Source: Areca catechu
Lineage: Eukaryota > Streptophyta > Magnoliopsida > Arecales > Arecaceae
Length of the DNA stretch: 64,000 bases
Assembly: GCA_021397845.1 (NCBI GenBank)
Contig: CM038049.1
Span: forward strand, 106,422,877 to 106,486,876
Reading direction: 5' to 3'
Shown here: piece by piece, positions 34,415 to 46,227 of the stretch
Numbering within the stretch: the stretch's first letter is position 1
Layout: each line of letters starts with the position of its first letter
Translations under genes and position numbers: made by a program
The notes under the pieces: generated by a model
Told to the model about the DNA's origin: nothing
Databases searched by the model: none
What the model saw: the letters and a program-made list of their open reading frames with translations, nothing else

Positions 34415-34655
34415 AGTGTCGACACCTGGGAAGCAAGTGTCGACACCTGAGGATCAAGTGTTGACACTTGAAGAGTGAAGTGTCGACTCAAGGCCTGAGA
34501 CAAACAGAAAACTTCAGATAGCACTTACAGTCAAGTGTCGACACCTGGAGCTAAACTGTCGACACTTGGAAGCAAAGTGTCGACACTTGAAAAATAAAGT
34601 GTCGACACTTGAAACTGAAATGTCGACACCTGGAGATGAAGTGTCGACACTTGAA
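34415..34655. repeat. 21-bp phased palindrome array in F 5' LTR
   Basis: TGTCGACAC starts at 34536, 34557, 34578, 34600, 34621 and 34642, steps of 21, 21, 22, 21 and 21 bp, with further units at 34415-34480. Flanks AAG and CTTG extend the dyad. It ends about 110 bp before TATTTAAA (34760-34767). Two helical turns per step puts every site on one face of the DNA. The second LTR has the same array, more decayed (36020-36255). Confidence 0.9.
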
Positions 34656-35058
34656 CACTAACGGCTAGTTTTATGGGCTGCAGAACTTCTCCAACTTGGC
34701 TCCAACGGCTATAATTCATCCTCCAACGATCATAAATGGTCAAATAAGGTTTGGAGGGCTATTTAAACACTTGGAAAAGCAAGGGAGAAGGAGAGGGAAG
34801 AGGATCCATGGTTTGAAAGATAAATCGTTTGATTTCCAAGTGAAAATATGTGAACGATATTTTGAGGATCCAATTTGTTGAGTGTTGAGCCACCAAGAAC
34901 TCAAAGAGGAGAGGGAGCTTCCAAGAGCAACATGATCAAGCATCCATTGAAGCTTCTATAACATGGAGACAAGCTCAACATCAATAATCAACGTGCTTTA
35001 ATGAAAAATTTGCTTTGTAAGAAATCTTTTTATTTTCATTTTTCATTTCTTGTATCTA

Positions 35059-35391
35059 GGTTGGTGGTGAGCCTAGTGAAAACCATCAAAGGTTGTTGGT
35101 GAGCCTATGTGATAAAAACCAACTAGGGTTTTGACTTGTGAGCCCGAAGATAAAACAAGTTGGGTTCTTGGTTAGCCCGTAAAACCAACTAGGTTCTTGG
35201 TTAGCCCGCAAAACCAAGGTAAGTTGTTGGTGAGCCCACAAAACCATCAAGGTTTTTGGTTAGCCCGTGAAAACCAAGGGTTTTGACTTGTGAGCCTGGA
35301 AAACAAGTTGACTGTAATCGTGAGATTATAGTAGAATTTTCAAGGAGATCTTGGGGAGTGGATGTAGGTGCCTTGGAGTGCATCGAACCAC
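35059..35391 (+). repeat. Hairpin array and stem module in F 5' LTR
   Basis: Inverted repeats with GAGCC/AGCCCG loops (GGTGGT/ACCATC, TTGGT/ACCAA, ACTTGT/ACAAGT, GGTT/AACC types) run to about 35310. TAATC/GATTA, CAAG/CTTG and the nested GTGG/CCAC stem (35358-35391) follow. The second LTR has the module at 36993-37026, where the inner stem GGTGC/GCACC is fully paired. Confidence 0.72.
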
Positions 35392-37223
35392 TATAAACCT
35401 TTGTGTTTGTGTGATTGTTTTTCTTGTGCTTTTATTTCTTTATTTTTGCTACATTTATTTGAAATACGCAAGCACTTGAATTGCATTAGAACAAACTTGC
35501 TTTAGTTCACACTTTGCGAATAGTACAAAAAGTTTTAAAAGTCCAATTCACCCCCTCTTGGGTTGCCTACCTGAGCCTTCAATAGGTATCAGAGCTTAGT
35601 GCTCTGATTGAAAATCTAACGATTTTGAGCTAAAGATCATGGCAGCCCAAATTTGAAAATTTGAAAGTTCAAATATTTTGAAAAACTTTGAAAAATAATT
35701 TAGAAATCATATGTTAAGGGGGAGCTTTTGAAAAATTATTTTTGGATCATATTTTGATGGGGAGCTCAATGTTTTTCATTGCTTCATTGCTCTATTCTTA
35801 TTATTTATCTTTTGGAGCATGTTATATTTATTTTTGAACTTACCTTGTTTATATACTTAAAGGTTTTGTCATCATCAAAAAGGGAGAGATTGTTGACTCT
35901 GGTTTTGATTATGACAAAACACTTAAGTATATTTGAGTACTAATTATGCGTTAAGTGTATAAATCAGTTATAGGTACTCAAAGAAGTGAAATTTGAAAAA
36001 AATTTAGCCTGGCACAGATGAAGTGTTGATACCTGGGAAGCAAGTGTCGACACCTAAGGATCAAGTGTCTACACTTAAAGAGTGAAGTGTCGACTCAAAG
36101 CCTGAGACAAACATAAAACTTCGGATAGCACTTACAGTCAAGTGTCGACACCTGGAGCTAAAGTGTCGACACTTAGAAGTGAAGTGTTGACACCTGGAAA
36201 ATGAAGTGTCGATACTTGAAACTGAAGTGTCGACACCTGGAGGTGAAGTGTCAATACTTGAACAGTAACGGCTAGTTTTCTGGGCTGCAGAACTTCTCCA
36301 ACTTGGCTCCAACGGCTATAATTCATCCTCCAACAATCATAAACGGTCAAATAAGGTTTGGAGGGCTATTTAAACACTTGGAGAAGCAAGGGAGAAGGAG
36401 AGGGAAGAGGATCCATAGTTTGAAAGATAAATCCTTTGATTTCCAAGTGAAAATATGTGAAGGATATTTTGAGGATCCAATTTGTTGAGTGTTGAGCCAC
36501 CAAGAATTCAAAGAGGAGAGGGAGCTTCCAAGAGCAACATGATTAAGCATCCATTGAAGCTTCTACAACATGGAGACAAGCTCAACATCAACAATCAACG
36601 TGCTTCAATGAAAAATTTGCTTTGTAAGAAAGCTTTTTATTTTCATTCTTCATTTCTTGTATCTAGGTTGGTGGTGAGCCTAGTGAAAACCATCAAAGGT
36701 TGTTGGTGAGCCTATGTGATAAAAACCAACTAGGGTTTTGACTTATGAGCCCGAAGACAAAACAAGTTAGGTTGTTGGTTAGCCCGTAAAACCAACTAGG
36801 TTCTTGGTTAGCCCGCAAAACCAAGGTAGGTTGTTGGTGAGCTAGAAAAACCATCAAGGTTTTTGGTTAGCCTGGAAAACCAAGGGATTTTTGGTTAGCC
36901 CGTGAAAACCAAGGGTTTTGACTTGTGAGCCTGGAAAACAAGTTGACTGTAATCGTGAGATTATAGTAGAATTTCCAAGGGGATCTTAGGGAGTGGATGT
37001 AGGTGCCTTGAAGTGCACCGAACCACTATAAACCTTTTTGTTTGTGTGATTGTTCTTCTTGTGCTTTTACTTCTTTATTTCCGCTGCATTTATTTGAAAT
37101 ACACAAGCACTTGAATTGCATTAGCACAAACTTATTTTAGTTCACACTTTGCAAATAGTACAAAAAGTTTTAAAAGTCCAATTCACCCCCCCTCTTGGAT
37201 TGCCTACCTGAGCCTTCACTTTT

Positions 37224-37311
37224 TATTCATAAGAAAAATTAAGTACAAGGTTCATGCCCTAAAAATTACAATGTGTCAAGCCAACTTGGCTTTTAGGGCA
37301 TATGTCTAACA
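37224..37311 (-). mobile_element. Copia E1 3' LTR, segment 3 (end)
   Basis: The last part of the LTR, ending TCTAACA, next to the minus-strand polypurine tract (37312-37328). It matches the end of the E2 LTR at 62401. Confidence 0.88.
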
Positions 37312-37414
37312 ATCTCCCACTTTGACTAAAGCCAATTGGCTACATATCTAAGTCCCATCTTTTCAAGGTGGACTTCAGCCTTTTGTTGGCTCAGAGGCTT
37401 AGTTAGTGGATCTG
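37312..37414 (-). pseudogene. Copia E1 pol C-terminal stub
   Basis: About 100 bases of 3' sequence and RNase H tail, colinear with 62402-62505 in E2. It stops abruptly at 37411-37414, where the sequence becomes the G1 env-like frame. A TCTG shared by both sources marks the junction. Confidence 0.8.
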
Positions 37415-39292
37415 AGATCTCGGAATCGGGTCCTGATTAATCATGGAGGGGTACGATGATCACGTCCTCTGTGTTGAGTATACGTCTGACCTCTGGCTGG
37501 AGCAGTAGAGGTGGAAGCAATGTCCTCTGTAGGAATAGAATAGATCAGGTCGACAATCTCTACGACTGTCGGAAGTGGCATACGATCAAAGGATTGGCCG
37601 GAATCAAGATACTGAAAGCCAGGTGTGTAAAACCCAAGCTCTCGAATAAGTGAGGATGTGTGAATGGTGGGAGTATCAACAGATGGTGTATCAAAAATAG
37701 GCATATCAGCTGTTGATACTATAGGTGTATCAAAGATAGATGTATCAACTGAAGGATGAATGGAAAAGTTAGTAATCGATAAATCAATGATAGGGGTGTC
37801 AATCATGGGTGTATCGATAATGGGTGAATCAACAACTGGTGAATGAATAACAGGCAAATCAATAACTGGTGAAAGAATAGGAATCAGAACATGATCAACT
37901 GATCTGGAAGGAGAGGATAGGACTGGAGTCTGGGTAGGTGAACTAGAAAGGTCAAGAGTAGGACTCCTAGGCAAGTCTGCCATCACCTCCGTCACTGTCT
38001 CTGAAACTAGATTTGGAAAATCGAATCCATCAGAGTTAGACTCCTCATCATCTCCATCATCAACATCGATAATCGATGCTGGAGTAGGTGGACCTGTATC
38101 AGCAATTGGAGTACTCACTGAAGGTTTGGACAGAGCAGTTAGTATAGCTGAGATGCCATCACTCAGTCCACTGTGGCTATCTCTGGTCTCAGCTATGATG
38201 CAATCAAGATGCTTTCTAATGATTAAAAGATCTATCTTAATGCATCTGACTCTGTCCAATAAACTGTCTGAAATTGCTGGAGTCTCCATCTGAGCTAGCT
38301 GAGGCTGTGCTGAAGTAGTAGGCTCAGACTAAGATGTAGCCTCTGGTGTGCTGCTGTCTCAGGCTGACTCTCGGTAGGTCCTGCCTCATCAAAAAGGATG
38401 CGCTCCTCCTCTGCAGCATTATCATCATCAGCTTTGTCATCGTCTTGACTAGATACTCTCCATCTCCATTGGCCTCGAATAGATGATAACCAATCCTGTG
38501 TAATGTCCTGATGTCATACACATCAGTATGAAGTAGCATACGGAAGGGCTTGTCCTCAAAGCTGACGCCATACTCTCTAAACAATACAGTCAACCCCATC
38601 CCATAGGGCAGGCAAAGTCGTTGACTCGCCGACACCTCCATCATCTGGTGAACCATGAGTATAGGAAGGCAGACGGGTGTGCGCTGAACTAATGAGACCA
38701 TCACTTGCAACTCACACTCAGTGATGTAATCGAAGTGTCCGATCTTTGGCAGAAGTTTCTGGGCGACAATGTGGTGCAACAATCTCATCTCTACTGACAA
38801 TCGGGATGCAGGTACAGTGGCTCCCTCAAGCAATATGTCTGACTCGAAGATACACTAGAGACTACTCACTCGATCAATCAGGCTGTCAACCAATAATCTA
38901 GTCATCGAAATATCCCATACTCTGCTCAGAATCTCTGAAGTGACTGGGATGTCCCTGCCTCTCACCTGAGCAATCCAACCATCAGTCCCACAGGCTAGTG
39001 ATCCATAAAACTCTTGCAAAGCCCTGGGTAATACCTCTCGTTCAGTGAGCAAAATGAAGTCAAACCAGCCTCTCGAATCCACTATCCGAACCTAAAGTGC
39101 TGCTGGTCGACAAAACTGAAGTCTACTCGTTATCCTCCTCCGACAGTCTTCGAGCTCATTCAGCTAGAAGTAACAAAAAGAGGTCGTGCAGGTGGATCTG
39201 GAGCTCTAGCTTCATGTCTGGCCTTTGTTCTTTGTTATTCCTCCTGATTGGACTGACGAGGGTGACAGACTACTTGCTTTCGGGGTCCCATT
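37411..39292 (-). pseudogene. Sirevirus G1 env-like / ORF3 (broken, 3' end missing)
   Basis: Minus-strand frame from the ATG at 39292 (M-G-P-R-K-Q). The longest open parts are 39082-38855, 38833-38324 and 38289-37441. The middle piece carries the conserved block (LLHHIVAQKLLPK, RLCLPYGMGLTVLFREYGV); the last carries IDTP/IDSP-type repeats coded by 37740-37870 and ends at a TGA before the junction. A TAG near 38855 splits pieces 1 and 2. Same family as the A frame, similarly without a visible membrane segment. Confidence 0.72.
37740..37870. repeat. Short repeats coding Pro-(hydrophobic)-Asp-Ser/Thr units
   Basis: Repeats of 15-24 bases code for units such as PVIDSP and PIIDTP in the G1 env-like tail. 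Related repeats are in G2 (about 47400-47590) and A (17200-17420). Unit number and spacing differ between copies, as expected from slippage in a disordered linker. Confidence 0.65.
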
Positions 39293-39539
39293 ACTTAGAA
39301 TAAGAATTTGGGAAAGTTTTGGATGAAAACCTAGGGTTTCTAGAGCTCAAAATGCAAATGGAAGTTGAAATGTTGCAAAATCCGAACCCCAAATGAAGAA
39401 TTAAGGAGTTTAAAGCACGAAATAGAGGGAAGGAATAGTTTGGAGTACCTTAGGATATGTGTCGGCTCGAGAGAGAGAGATGACGAAATGGGAGAAAAAA
39501 ATACTTTCGAATGCCCTTATTCTCAGTCTACTACCGTTC

Positions 39540-39626
39540 ATGTGTCGACTCATTGATGTGTCGACACCTGCATGAATGTGTCGACACATTCAGGTGTCGA
39601 CACATCCATGTGTCGACATATCGACT
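39540..39626. repeat. Palindrome cluster between pol and env-like frame (G1)
   Basis: Five GTGTCGACAC-type units with ATGTG/CACAT flanks in 87 bases, between the G1 pol stop (39760) and env-like ATG (39292). Same place as in A, C and B2. Confidence 0.75.
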
Positions 39627-39759
39627 TAAAAATCAAAAAATAAGAGATTGAAGGTTTGATCAAAATCATAGATAATTCAATGAAATTCAATAAAATTATT
39701 AAAGATTGAGTATGATTAATGTCAAATATGATCTAGTTTGAGTCAATGATAGGAAAAAT

Positions 39760-42700
39760 TTAATCAAAAAGATTAATGATCCCGAGCTCTCTTCTAATCA
39801 TACAAAATTGATCTTCTAAAAGAGGTTTAGTCAAAATATCAGCTAATTGAAATTCAGTACTAATAAATTCAAGCACAACATCATTATTTTTAACATGATC
39901 TCTAATAAAATGATGTCTAATTTCAATATGTTTACTCCTATAATGTTGAACAAAATTTTTAGTCAAGCAAATAGCACTGGTATTATCACATTTAATAGGT
40001 GTACTAGTCAACATGATTCCAAAATTTTCAAGTTGTTGCTTAATCCACATGATTTGACCATAATAACTTCCTGCTGTAATATACTCAGCCTCAGCTATGG
40101 ATAGTGTAACTGAAGTTTGTTTCTTGCTAAACCAGGAGATTAAGTTAACTCCAAGAAATTAGCAAGTACCACTAGTACTCTTTCTATCCAATTTACAATC
40201 AGCAAAATTAGCATCAGAATATCCAATTAATTCAGCAGATGAATTTCTAAAATACCATAAACCAATATCAATAGTACCAGATAGATATCTAAAAATGCGC
40301 TTGACATCCATTAGATGTGATTCTTTAGGTCAGACTGATATCTAGCACACATGCATACACTGAACATTATATCTGGTCTACTAGCAGTTAAGTACAGTAA
40401 AGAGCCAATCATATCTATGTATAACTTTTGATCTACTAATTTTTCATGCTCATCTTTATCAAGTCTACAAGAGGGGCTCATAGGCATACCTATCGATTTA
40501 GTAGTCTCCATCCCAAACTTCTTTATAATCTCTCTTGTATACTTAGCTTGGTTGATGAAGATTCCATCTTTGATTTGCTTGATTTGGAGTCTGAGAAAGA
40601 AATTGAGTTTTCCATCATGCTCATCTGGAACTCACCCTGCATTAGCTTAGCAAACTCTTGACAAAGAATTTCATTAGTAGCACCGAAAATGATATCATCA
40701 ATATATATTATATTACTAATAAATCATTACCTTTCTTCTTCAAAAATAATGTTTTATCAACATGACCTCTAGAAAATTCATTTTCAATTAAAAATTTGCT
40801 AAGTCTTTCATACCAGGCTCGAGGTGCTTGCTTTAATCCATAAAGTGCTTTGTGCAATTTATAAACATGATCAGGATTTGCATGATTTTCAAATCTAGGT
40901 GGTTGTTCAACAAAAACTTTTTCAGTTATAAAACCATTTAGAAAAGCACTCTTAACATCCATTTGAAATAGTTTAAAATTCATAAAACATGCAAATACTA
41001 ATAATAGTCTAATTGCTTCAAGTCTAGCAACAGGAGCAAAAGTTTCATCAAAATCAATTCCTTCCTCCTGGTTGTAGCCTTTAGCAACTAGCCTAGCTTT
41101 ATTTCTAACAACAATTCCATTTTCATTTAACTTATTCCTAAATACCTATTTAGTGATAATAATAGAAACGTTAGATGGTCTTTCTATTAATATCTAAACA
41201 TTGTTTCTATTAAATTGAATTAGTTCATCTTGCATGGCATTAATCCAGTTAGGGTCTTTTTCAGCTTCATCAAAATATTTAGGCTCTACTTGTAATACAA
41301 AAGCTATATAATCACATTCATTTCTAATTGAGGCTCGAGTTCTTATCCCTTTAGATGGATCACCTAAGATTTATTCCTTAGGATGTCCATGAGCATACCT
41401 CCACTCCTTAGGTAGATCTTGGTGCTTTGGAGTGTCTTCACCTTTCTTACTTTTATCTGGATCTTCTTCACTTGGCAGAGGAGGTTGATCATTCAGTGTC
41501 AACTTTTGAAGTTTGTCAGCACCTGCATATTCATCAGATGTATCCTCTTTTCTGGAGGATTTATTAGTAGATTCTTCACAAACAATATGTACTGACTCTT
41601 CTACAACCAAGGTTCTTTTATTGAAAACCCTGTATGCCCTGCTTGATGTAGAGTATCCTAAGAAGATACCTTCATCAAACTTGGCATCAAATTTTCCAAG
41701 ATTATCTTTTTCATTATTTAAGATAAAATATTTGCAACCAAAAACTCGAAAATACTTTAAAGTTGGTTTTCTTTGATTTCAAAGTTCACAAGGAGTTTTC
41801 TTCAAAATAAGGCAGATTAAAAATCGATTCAAAATGTAACATGCTGTATTAATAGCTTCAGCCTAAAAATATCTCAGTAAATCATTTTCACAAAGCATGG
41901 TGCGTGCCATTTCTTCTAAAGTACAATTTTTTCTTTCTACTATCCCATTTTACTGAGGTATCCTGGGTGTAGAAAAATTATGTTCAATACCTTTTTCATT
42001 ACAAAAGTTTTCAAAATCTTGATTTTCAAATTTAGTTCTATGATTACTGCGAATGCAAACAACTAAAACACCTTTTTCATTTGAAACTTTTTGATAAAAC
42101 TTTATAAAAGTAGAAAATTATTCATCTTTATGTGCCAAAAAGAAAATCCATGTAAATCTTGAATAATTATCCACTATGACTAATCCATATCTCTTACCTC
42201 CTCGACTTGATGTCCTAGTTGGTCCAAAGAGATCCATATGAAGTAGTTCTAGTGACCTACTAGTAGTTACAAAATCTTTTGGTTTGAAAGAGGTTTTAAC
42301 TTATTTTCCAAATTGACATGCTTGACAAACTCTATCTTTTTCAAAACAAAGTTCAGGTAAATCTCTAACTAAATTCTTTTTGCAAAGTTTTGAAAGTAGA
42401 TGCATACTAGCATGCCCTAATCTTCTATGCCAAAGCCAACTAGTCTCATCGTTAGTAGAATTCATTGCAACAAGGCATTCTCCATTAGGCAAAGATAGAT
42501 CATCTAAATCTACCAAATAAACATTATCATGCCTTTTTCTAATGAATTGTACTCCATTTATATCCAGACTAGCAATCATGCAATAAAATGATTTAAAAAT
42601 GACTTAAGATTTTTTATCACAAAACTGACTAATACTTAAAAGATTATGCTTTAAACTATCAACTAGAAGAACATTACTAATACAATTAGAAGGAGTTATG

Positions 42701-42885
42701 TGAACCTTACCAATACCAATGATTTTTTTTTTACCATTATCCCCGAAGGTCACACTCCCTCCACTTATTGCTTCAAGAGAAGTGAATTGTTTCACATCTC
42801 CCGTCATGTGCCTTGAGCAACCACTATCAAGATACCAAAGTCTTTTGTTCTCCTTGGTTGCAAGACACACTTGCAATGAAATCAA
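39760..42885 (-). pseudogene. pol: Sirevirus G1 pol (heavily broken)
   Basis: Protease with intact LDSGCSRHMTGD (42604-42885), the HHCC region (HRRLGHASM, CQACQFGK, 42301-42579), a decayed integrase core (about 41620-42300, many stops), linker (41371-41610), reverse transcriptase with QMDVKSAFLNG (40708-40983) and RNase H remnants (40311-40511, 39760-40050). Entry is -1 relative to gag, beside CCTAAAAACAAAGC. Non-functional, though its protease keeps the catalytic Asp that A has lost. Confidence 0.9.
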
Positions 42886-44594
42886 GCTTTGTTTTTAGGT
42901 ACCCAAGCCAACTTGGATCCTTTAGGGTTAGCATTTAAAATGGTTCCTTTTGGAACCCACACTTTTTCAAAAGAATTGATTTTTCTTAAATTACATTGAA
43001 AAGACTTATGACCTTGCTTTTTACATGAAAAACATGTAATGCTAGAAGATGCAGGTACAAAAAAGTTTTTAAAATATTTTTGTTGTTTTTGTGGTCTATA
43101 TCCTAATCCTGCTTTATTAAAAATGGCTCTTTGACTATTCAAAAGTAAGTTTAATTTTTCTGAAGTATAGGTAAATTTATCAACAAAAGGCTTTATCTTT
43201 TTAAGTTCATTTTTGTACTTTTCATTTTCTAATTCTAGCTCTTTATTTTTTTTCAAAAGATCACCATTTGAAATAATGATTTTGGATCTTTTCAAAACTT
43301 GGTTTTCCATTGTCAAAGCATTGTTTTTCTTTTCTAAAATATTTAATTTAATTTTCAAATCATTAACTTCATTCAACAAAGAATCATTTTCAATGGAAAA
43401 ACTATTTGCATACATTTTCAACTTTTTATTTTCAGATAATATTATTTTATAATCATGCACTAACTCATTAAAAGCATTCTTCAATTCATCAAAAGTAAAA
43501 TCTATCTCGGTATCGAAACTTACCTCATCTTGGTCTTGATGTGCTATAAGACAAAGATTTGCAACTTTTGTTTGCTGTTCTTCAGAACTGGAGTCTTCAC
43601 TATCACTCCAGGTGGCCATCATTGCTTTCTTTCTTAACTTCTTCCTAGACTTCTTTAGGAGAGGGCAATCGAACTTGTAGTGACCCGGCTTCTTGCACTC
43701 GAAGCATGTAGGTATTTCCTTCTCCTTTTCTTTTTCTTTTTCTTTTCCCTTTTCTTTTGATTGAAACTTCTTGTAAGGGAACTTCCTCCTCTTCATGAAT
43801 CTTCTAAATTTTCTTGCAAGGAGTGCTTCTTCACCTTCATCATCATCTTCTTCTTCGAACTCATCATTTGAGGATTCTTCTTGTATATTCGATTTGAAAG
43901 CAATCCCCTTTTTCTTTTTATCCATGTCCATTGATTTTTGCTTCAAATTCAGCTCATAAGTCATGAGTGATCTAACTAGCTGCTCTAGTGGTAGCTTATC
44001 AACATCCTTGGCTTCTTGAATTATGGTCACCTTCGGGTCCCATGATGTTGGAAATGACTTGAGGTTTTTATTCACAAGATCAGCATTAGACATTACCTTT
44101 CCAAGACTTCTCATCCCATTTATAATATTTGTAAATCTTGTATATATGTCAGTGATTGACTCATTAAGTTTCATTCGGAACATTTCATAAGTATGCACTA
44201 ACATGTTTACCTTTGTATTCTTCACTTGATCGGTACCCTCATGGATAATTTCAAGTATGTTCCATATTTCTTTGGCAGAAGTGCATGTAGATATCCTATT
44301 GAATTCACTAGGATCTAGTGCATAATAAAGGAGATTCATTGCCTTAGCATTGATCTCGGATTGCTTAATGTCATTTTCATCCCAATCCTCTTCGAGCTTT
44401 GGGATGGAAACACCATTAACCACTATCAAAAAAATATGAGGACCTTTATCTACAACTCTCCATAAATTATAATCAATAGAATGCATATAAATTCTCATCG
44501 TAGTTTTTCAATATGTATAATTTGATCCATTAAAAAATGAAGGTCTATTTGAGGCTTGACCCTCAACTACACTAGTACCAATAGGAGCTGCCAT
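42882..44594 (-). pseudogene. gag: Sirevirus G1 gag (one nonsense codon)
   Basis: Starts ATG-GCA-GCT (44594). TGA at 44508-44510 replaces a Trp codon, after which the frame is open for 538 codons to TGA at 42882-42884. It contains the capsid-like domain, a Lys/Glu-rich linker, knuckle CFECKKPGHYKFDC (43666-43710), an acidic segment, a long coiled-coil-like stretch (about 43150-43500) and a second knuckle CFSCKKQGHKSFQC (about 43000). Two knuckles separated by about 200 residues of predicted helix is longer than the simple copia gag of D. RNA binding by both knuckles is a family inference. Confidence 0.9.
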
Positions 44595-44635
44595 AGATCT
44601 TTACTCAAGGCGGTAAAGCCTATACACTGAGAACA

Positions 44636-44649
44636 GGGCTTTGATACCA
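44636..44649 (-). promoter_or_regulatory. Primer-binding site of Sirevirus G1
   Basis: The minus strand reads TGGTATCAAAGC beside the LTR end, a Met-tRNA site with one G-to-A change. Confidence 0.85.
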
Positions 44650-44651
44650 CT

Positions 44652-46227
44652 TGTTGCCTAGTAAGCAACCCAAGAGGGGGGGTGAATTGGGTCTCTAAAA
44701 ATTATCACTTGATGCAATGCAATGCTATGCAACCCAATCCAATAATTAATTAAGATACTATGAATTCAAATATAAAGCTCTTAAATAAGAGTGTAGCAGA
44801 AATAAAGAGCAATAAATGAAAAGCAAGTAGAGAGATCAATCAACCACAAAGACCAAGAAATATAGTGGTTCAGTGCTATTCAATGCACCTACATCCACTC
44901 CCCAAGATTTCCTTGAGAATTTACTATAATCTCAACTGATTACAGTTGATTGTTTTTCGGGCTCACTAATCAAAACCTGACTTATTTTCACAAGGCTCAC
45001 AAGTCAAAACCTCACTTGGTTTTATGGGCTAACCAAGAACCTAATTGGTTTTACGGGCTAACCACCAACCTTTCTTGGTTTTCCGGGCTAACCAAGAACC
45101 TAATTAGTTTTCAAAGGCTCACCAATAACCTCTCTTGGTTTTATAATAGGTTAACCAAGAATGCTTACAATAAATAAGTGTTTGAAGTAAAAAGAATAAA
45201 AGCTTTCTAATAAAAAGCGGGTATCTCTTTGAAGCTCGATGTTGTAGTGATTTTGAACTTATTAAAGCCTCTTTGATTGCTCAAGATGGATGATCTTTAA
45301 TGCTCTTGAAGCCTCTTAAATGCTTGGAGGCTTGCTTTTGCTTGAGAGTAGTTGAATCTTCAAAGGATAGGAGTGAATGCTCTCTTTTCTTCTCTCTTGA
45401 ATGCTTCTATTTCATTCTCATCAATGGTTTTTTTTTTCTTGATTTGATTTGGAGCATATAAATACCTTTCCAAGGCCTCAAATATGGTTTCTAGCCGTTA
45501 GACTTGAAAATCTAGCCATTGGAGGGCAAAAGGGTCGAGTTCTGCATTTAAAAATCTAGCCGTTACTGTTTCCAGAACTTCATGTGTCGATACTTCAGGC
45601 TATGAGTCGACACTTCAAGTCGACACTTGAACTTCTTGAGTCGACACCTAGTTCAAAAATCTTTAATCTGGTTCTCTAAAAATCTTAGATGTGTCGACAC
45701 TTCCTCAGGTGAGTCGACACTTTGAGTCGACACTTTGCTTCCATGTGTCGACACTTCTGCAGTTCTTCATTTTCAACAAGTTCTGTGGCTTGAAAATCTC
45801 AAGCGATGAGCTGATCCATGTGTCGACACTTTGAGTGGACACTTCAGGTCCATGTGTTGACACTTCAGCCATGCCATTTGAAACATTCTTTGCATATCAG
45901 CTTGAGTCGACACTTCACTTTCATGTATTGATACTTGGTGTCATGTATTGACACTTTGAGTCGACACCTTACTGAAATTTTCACAGAAATGACTGAACTT
46001 GTGCTGAACAAATTTATACTTCACTCAATTAACCATTCAAGCAAACTTTGACTGTCCAAATCTTCTTTTGAGTAGATCTTTCAACTAAACTTGGCTTCTT
46101 CAATCAAACAACCTTCTTCAAATTTGAGAGTACCTTTTTGTATAAAAATACACTTCAAGGAAATCATTAGTACTCAACTTATACTTAACCATTTTTCTTA
46201 TCATCAAAATCAATAACGGAGTCAACA
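44652..46227 (-). repeat. Sirevirus G LTR shared by G1 and G2 (1576 bp)
   Basis: On the minus strand it begins TGTTGACTCCG next to a polypurine tract (46228-46244) that belongs to G2, and ends in GCAACA next to the G1 primer site. So one LTR acts as 3' LTR of G2 and 5' LTR of G1. It carries palindromes (45590-45970), a minus-strand TATA-like box (about 45455-45464), the hairpin array (about 44930-45165) and the nested stem (44875-44908). Confidence 0.92.

Larger units (their letters stand above)
34284..37218 (+). mobile_element. Sirevirus F: internally deleted, two LTRs and about 310 bp
   Basis: LTRs are 34284-35581 (1298 bp) and 35891-37218 (1328 bp; a hairpin unit of about 30 bp is extra). 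The 309-bp interior keeps the primer site (GGTATCAGAGCTTAG, about 35585), a gag start-like ATG-GCA-GCC (about 35639) and the 3' polypurine tracts (about 35716, 35755 and 35877-35889); all gag, pol and env-like coding is gone. Flanks are CATTT (34279-34283) and CTTTT (37219-37223), a TSD with one mismatch. The empty site is at about 62309. It would depend on proteins from other Sireviruses. Confidence 0.9.

Noticed and set aside
34536..34650. Regularly spaced palindromic repeats resembling a CRISPR array
   Set aside because: Spacing is only 21-22 bp with spacers of about 12 bp, repeats are 10-bp dyads, and the array lies inside a plant LTR upstream of a TATA box. There are no cas genes.
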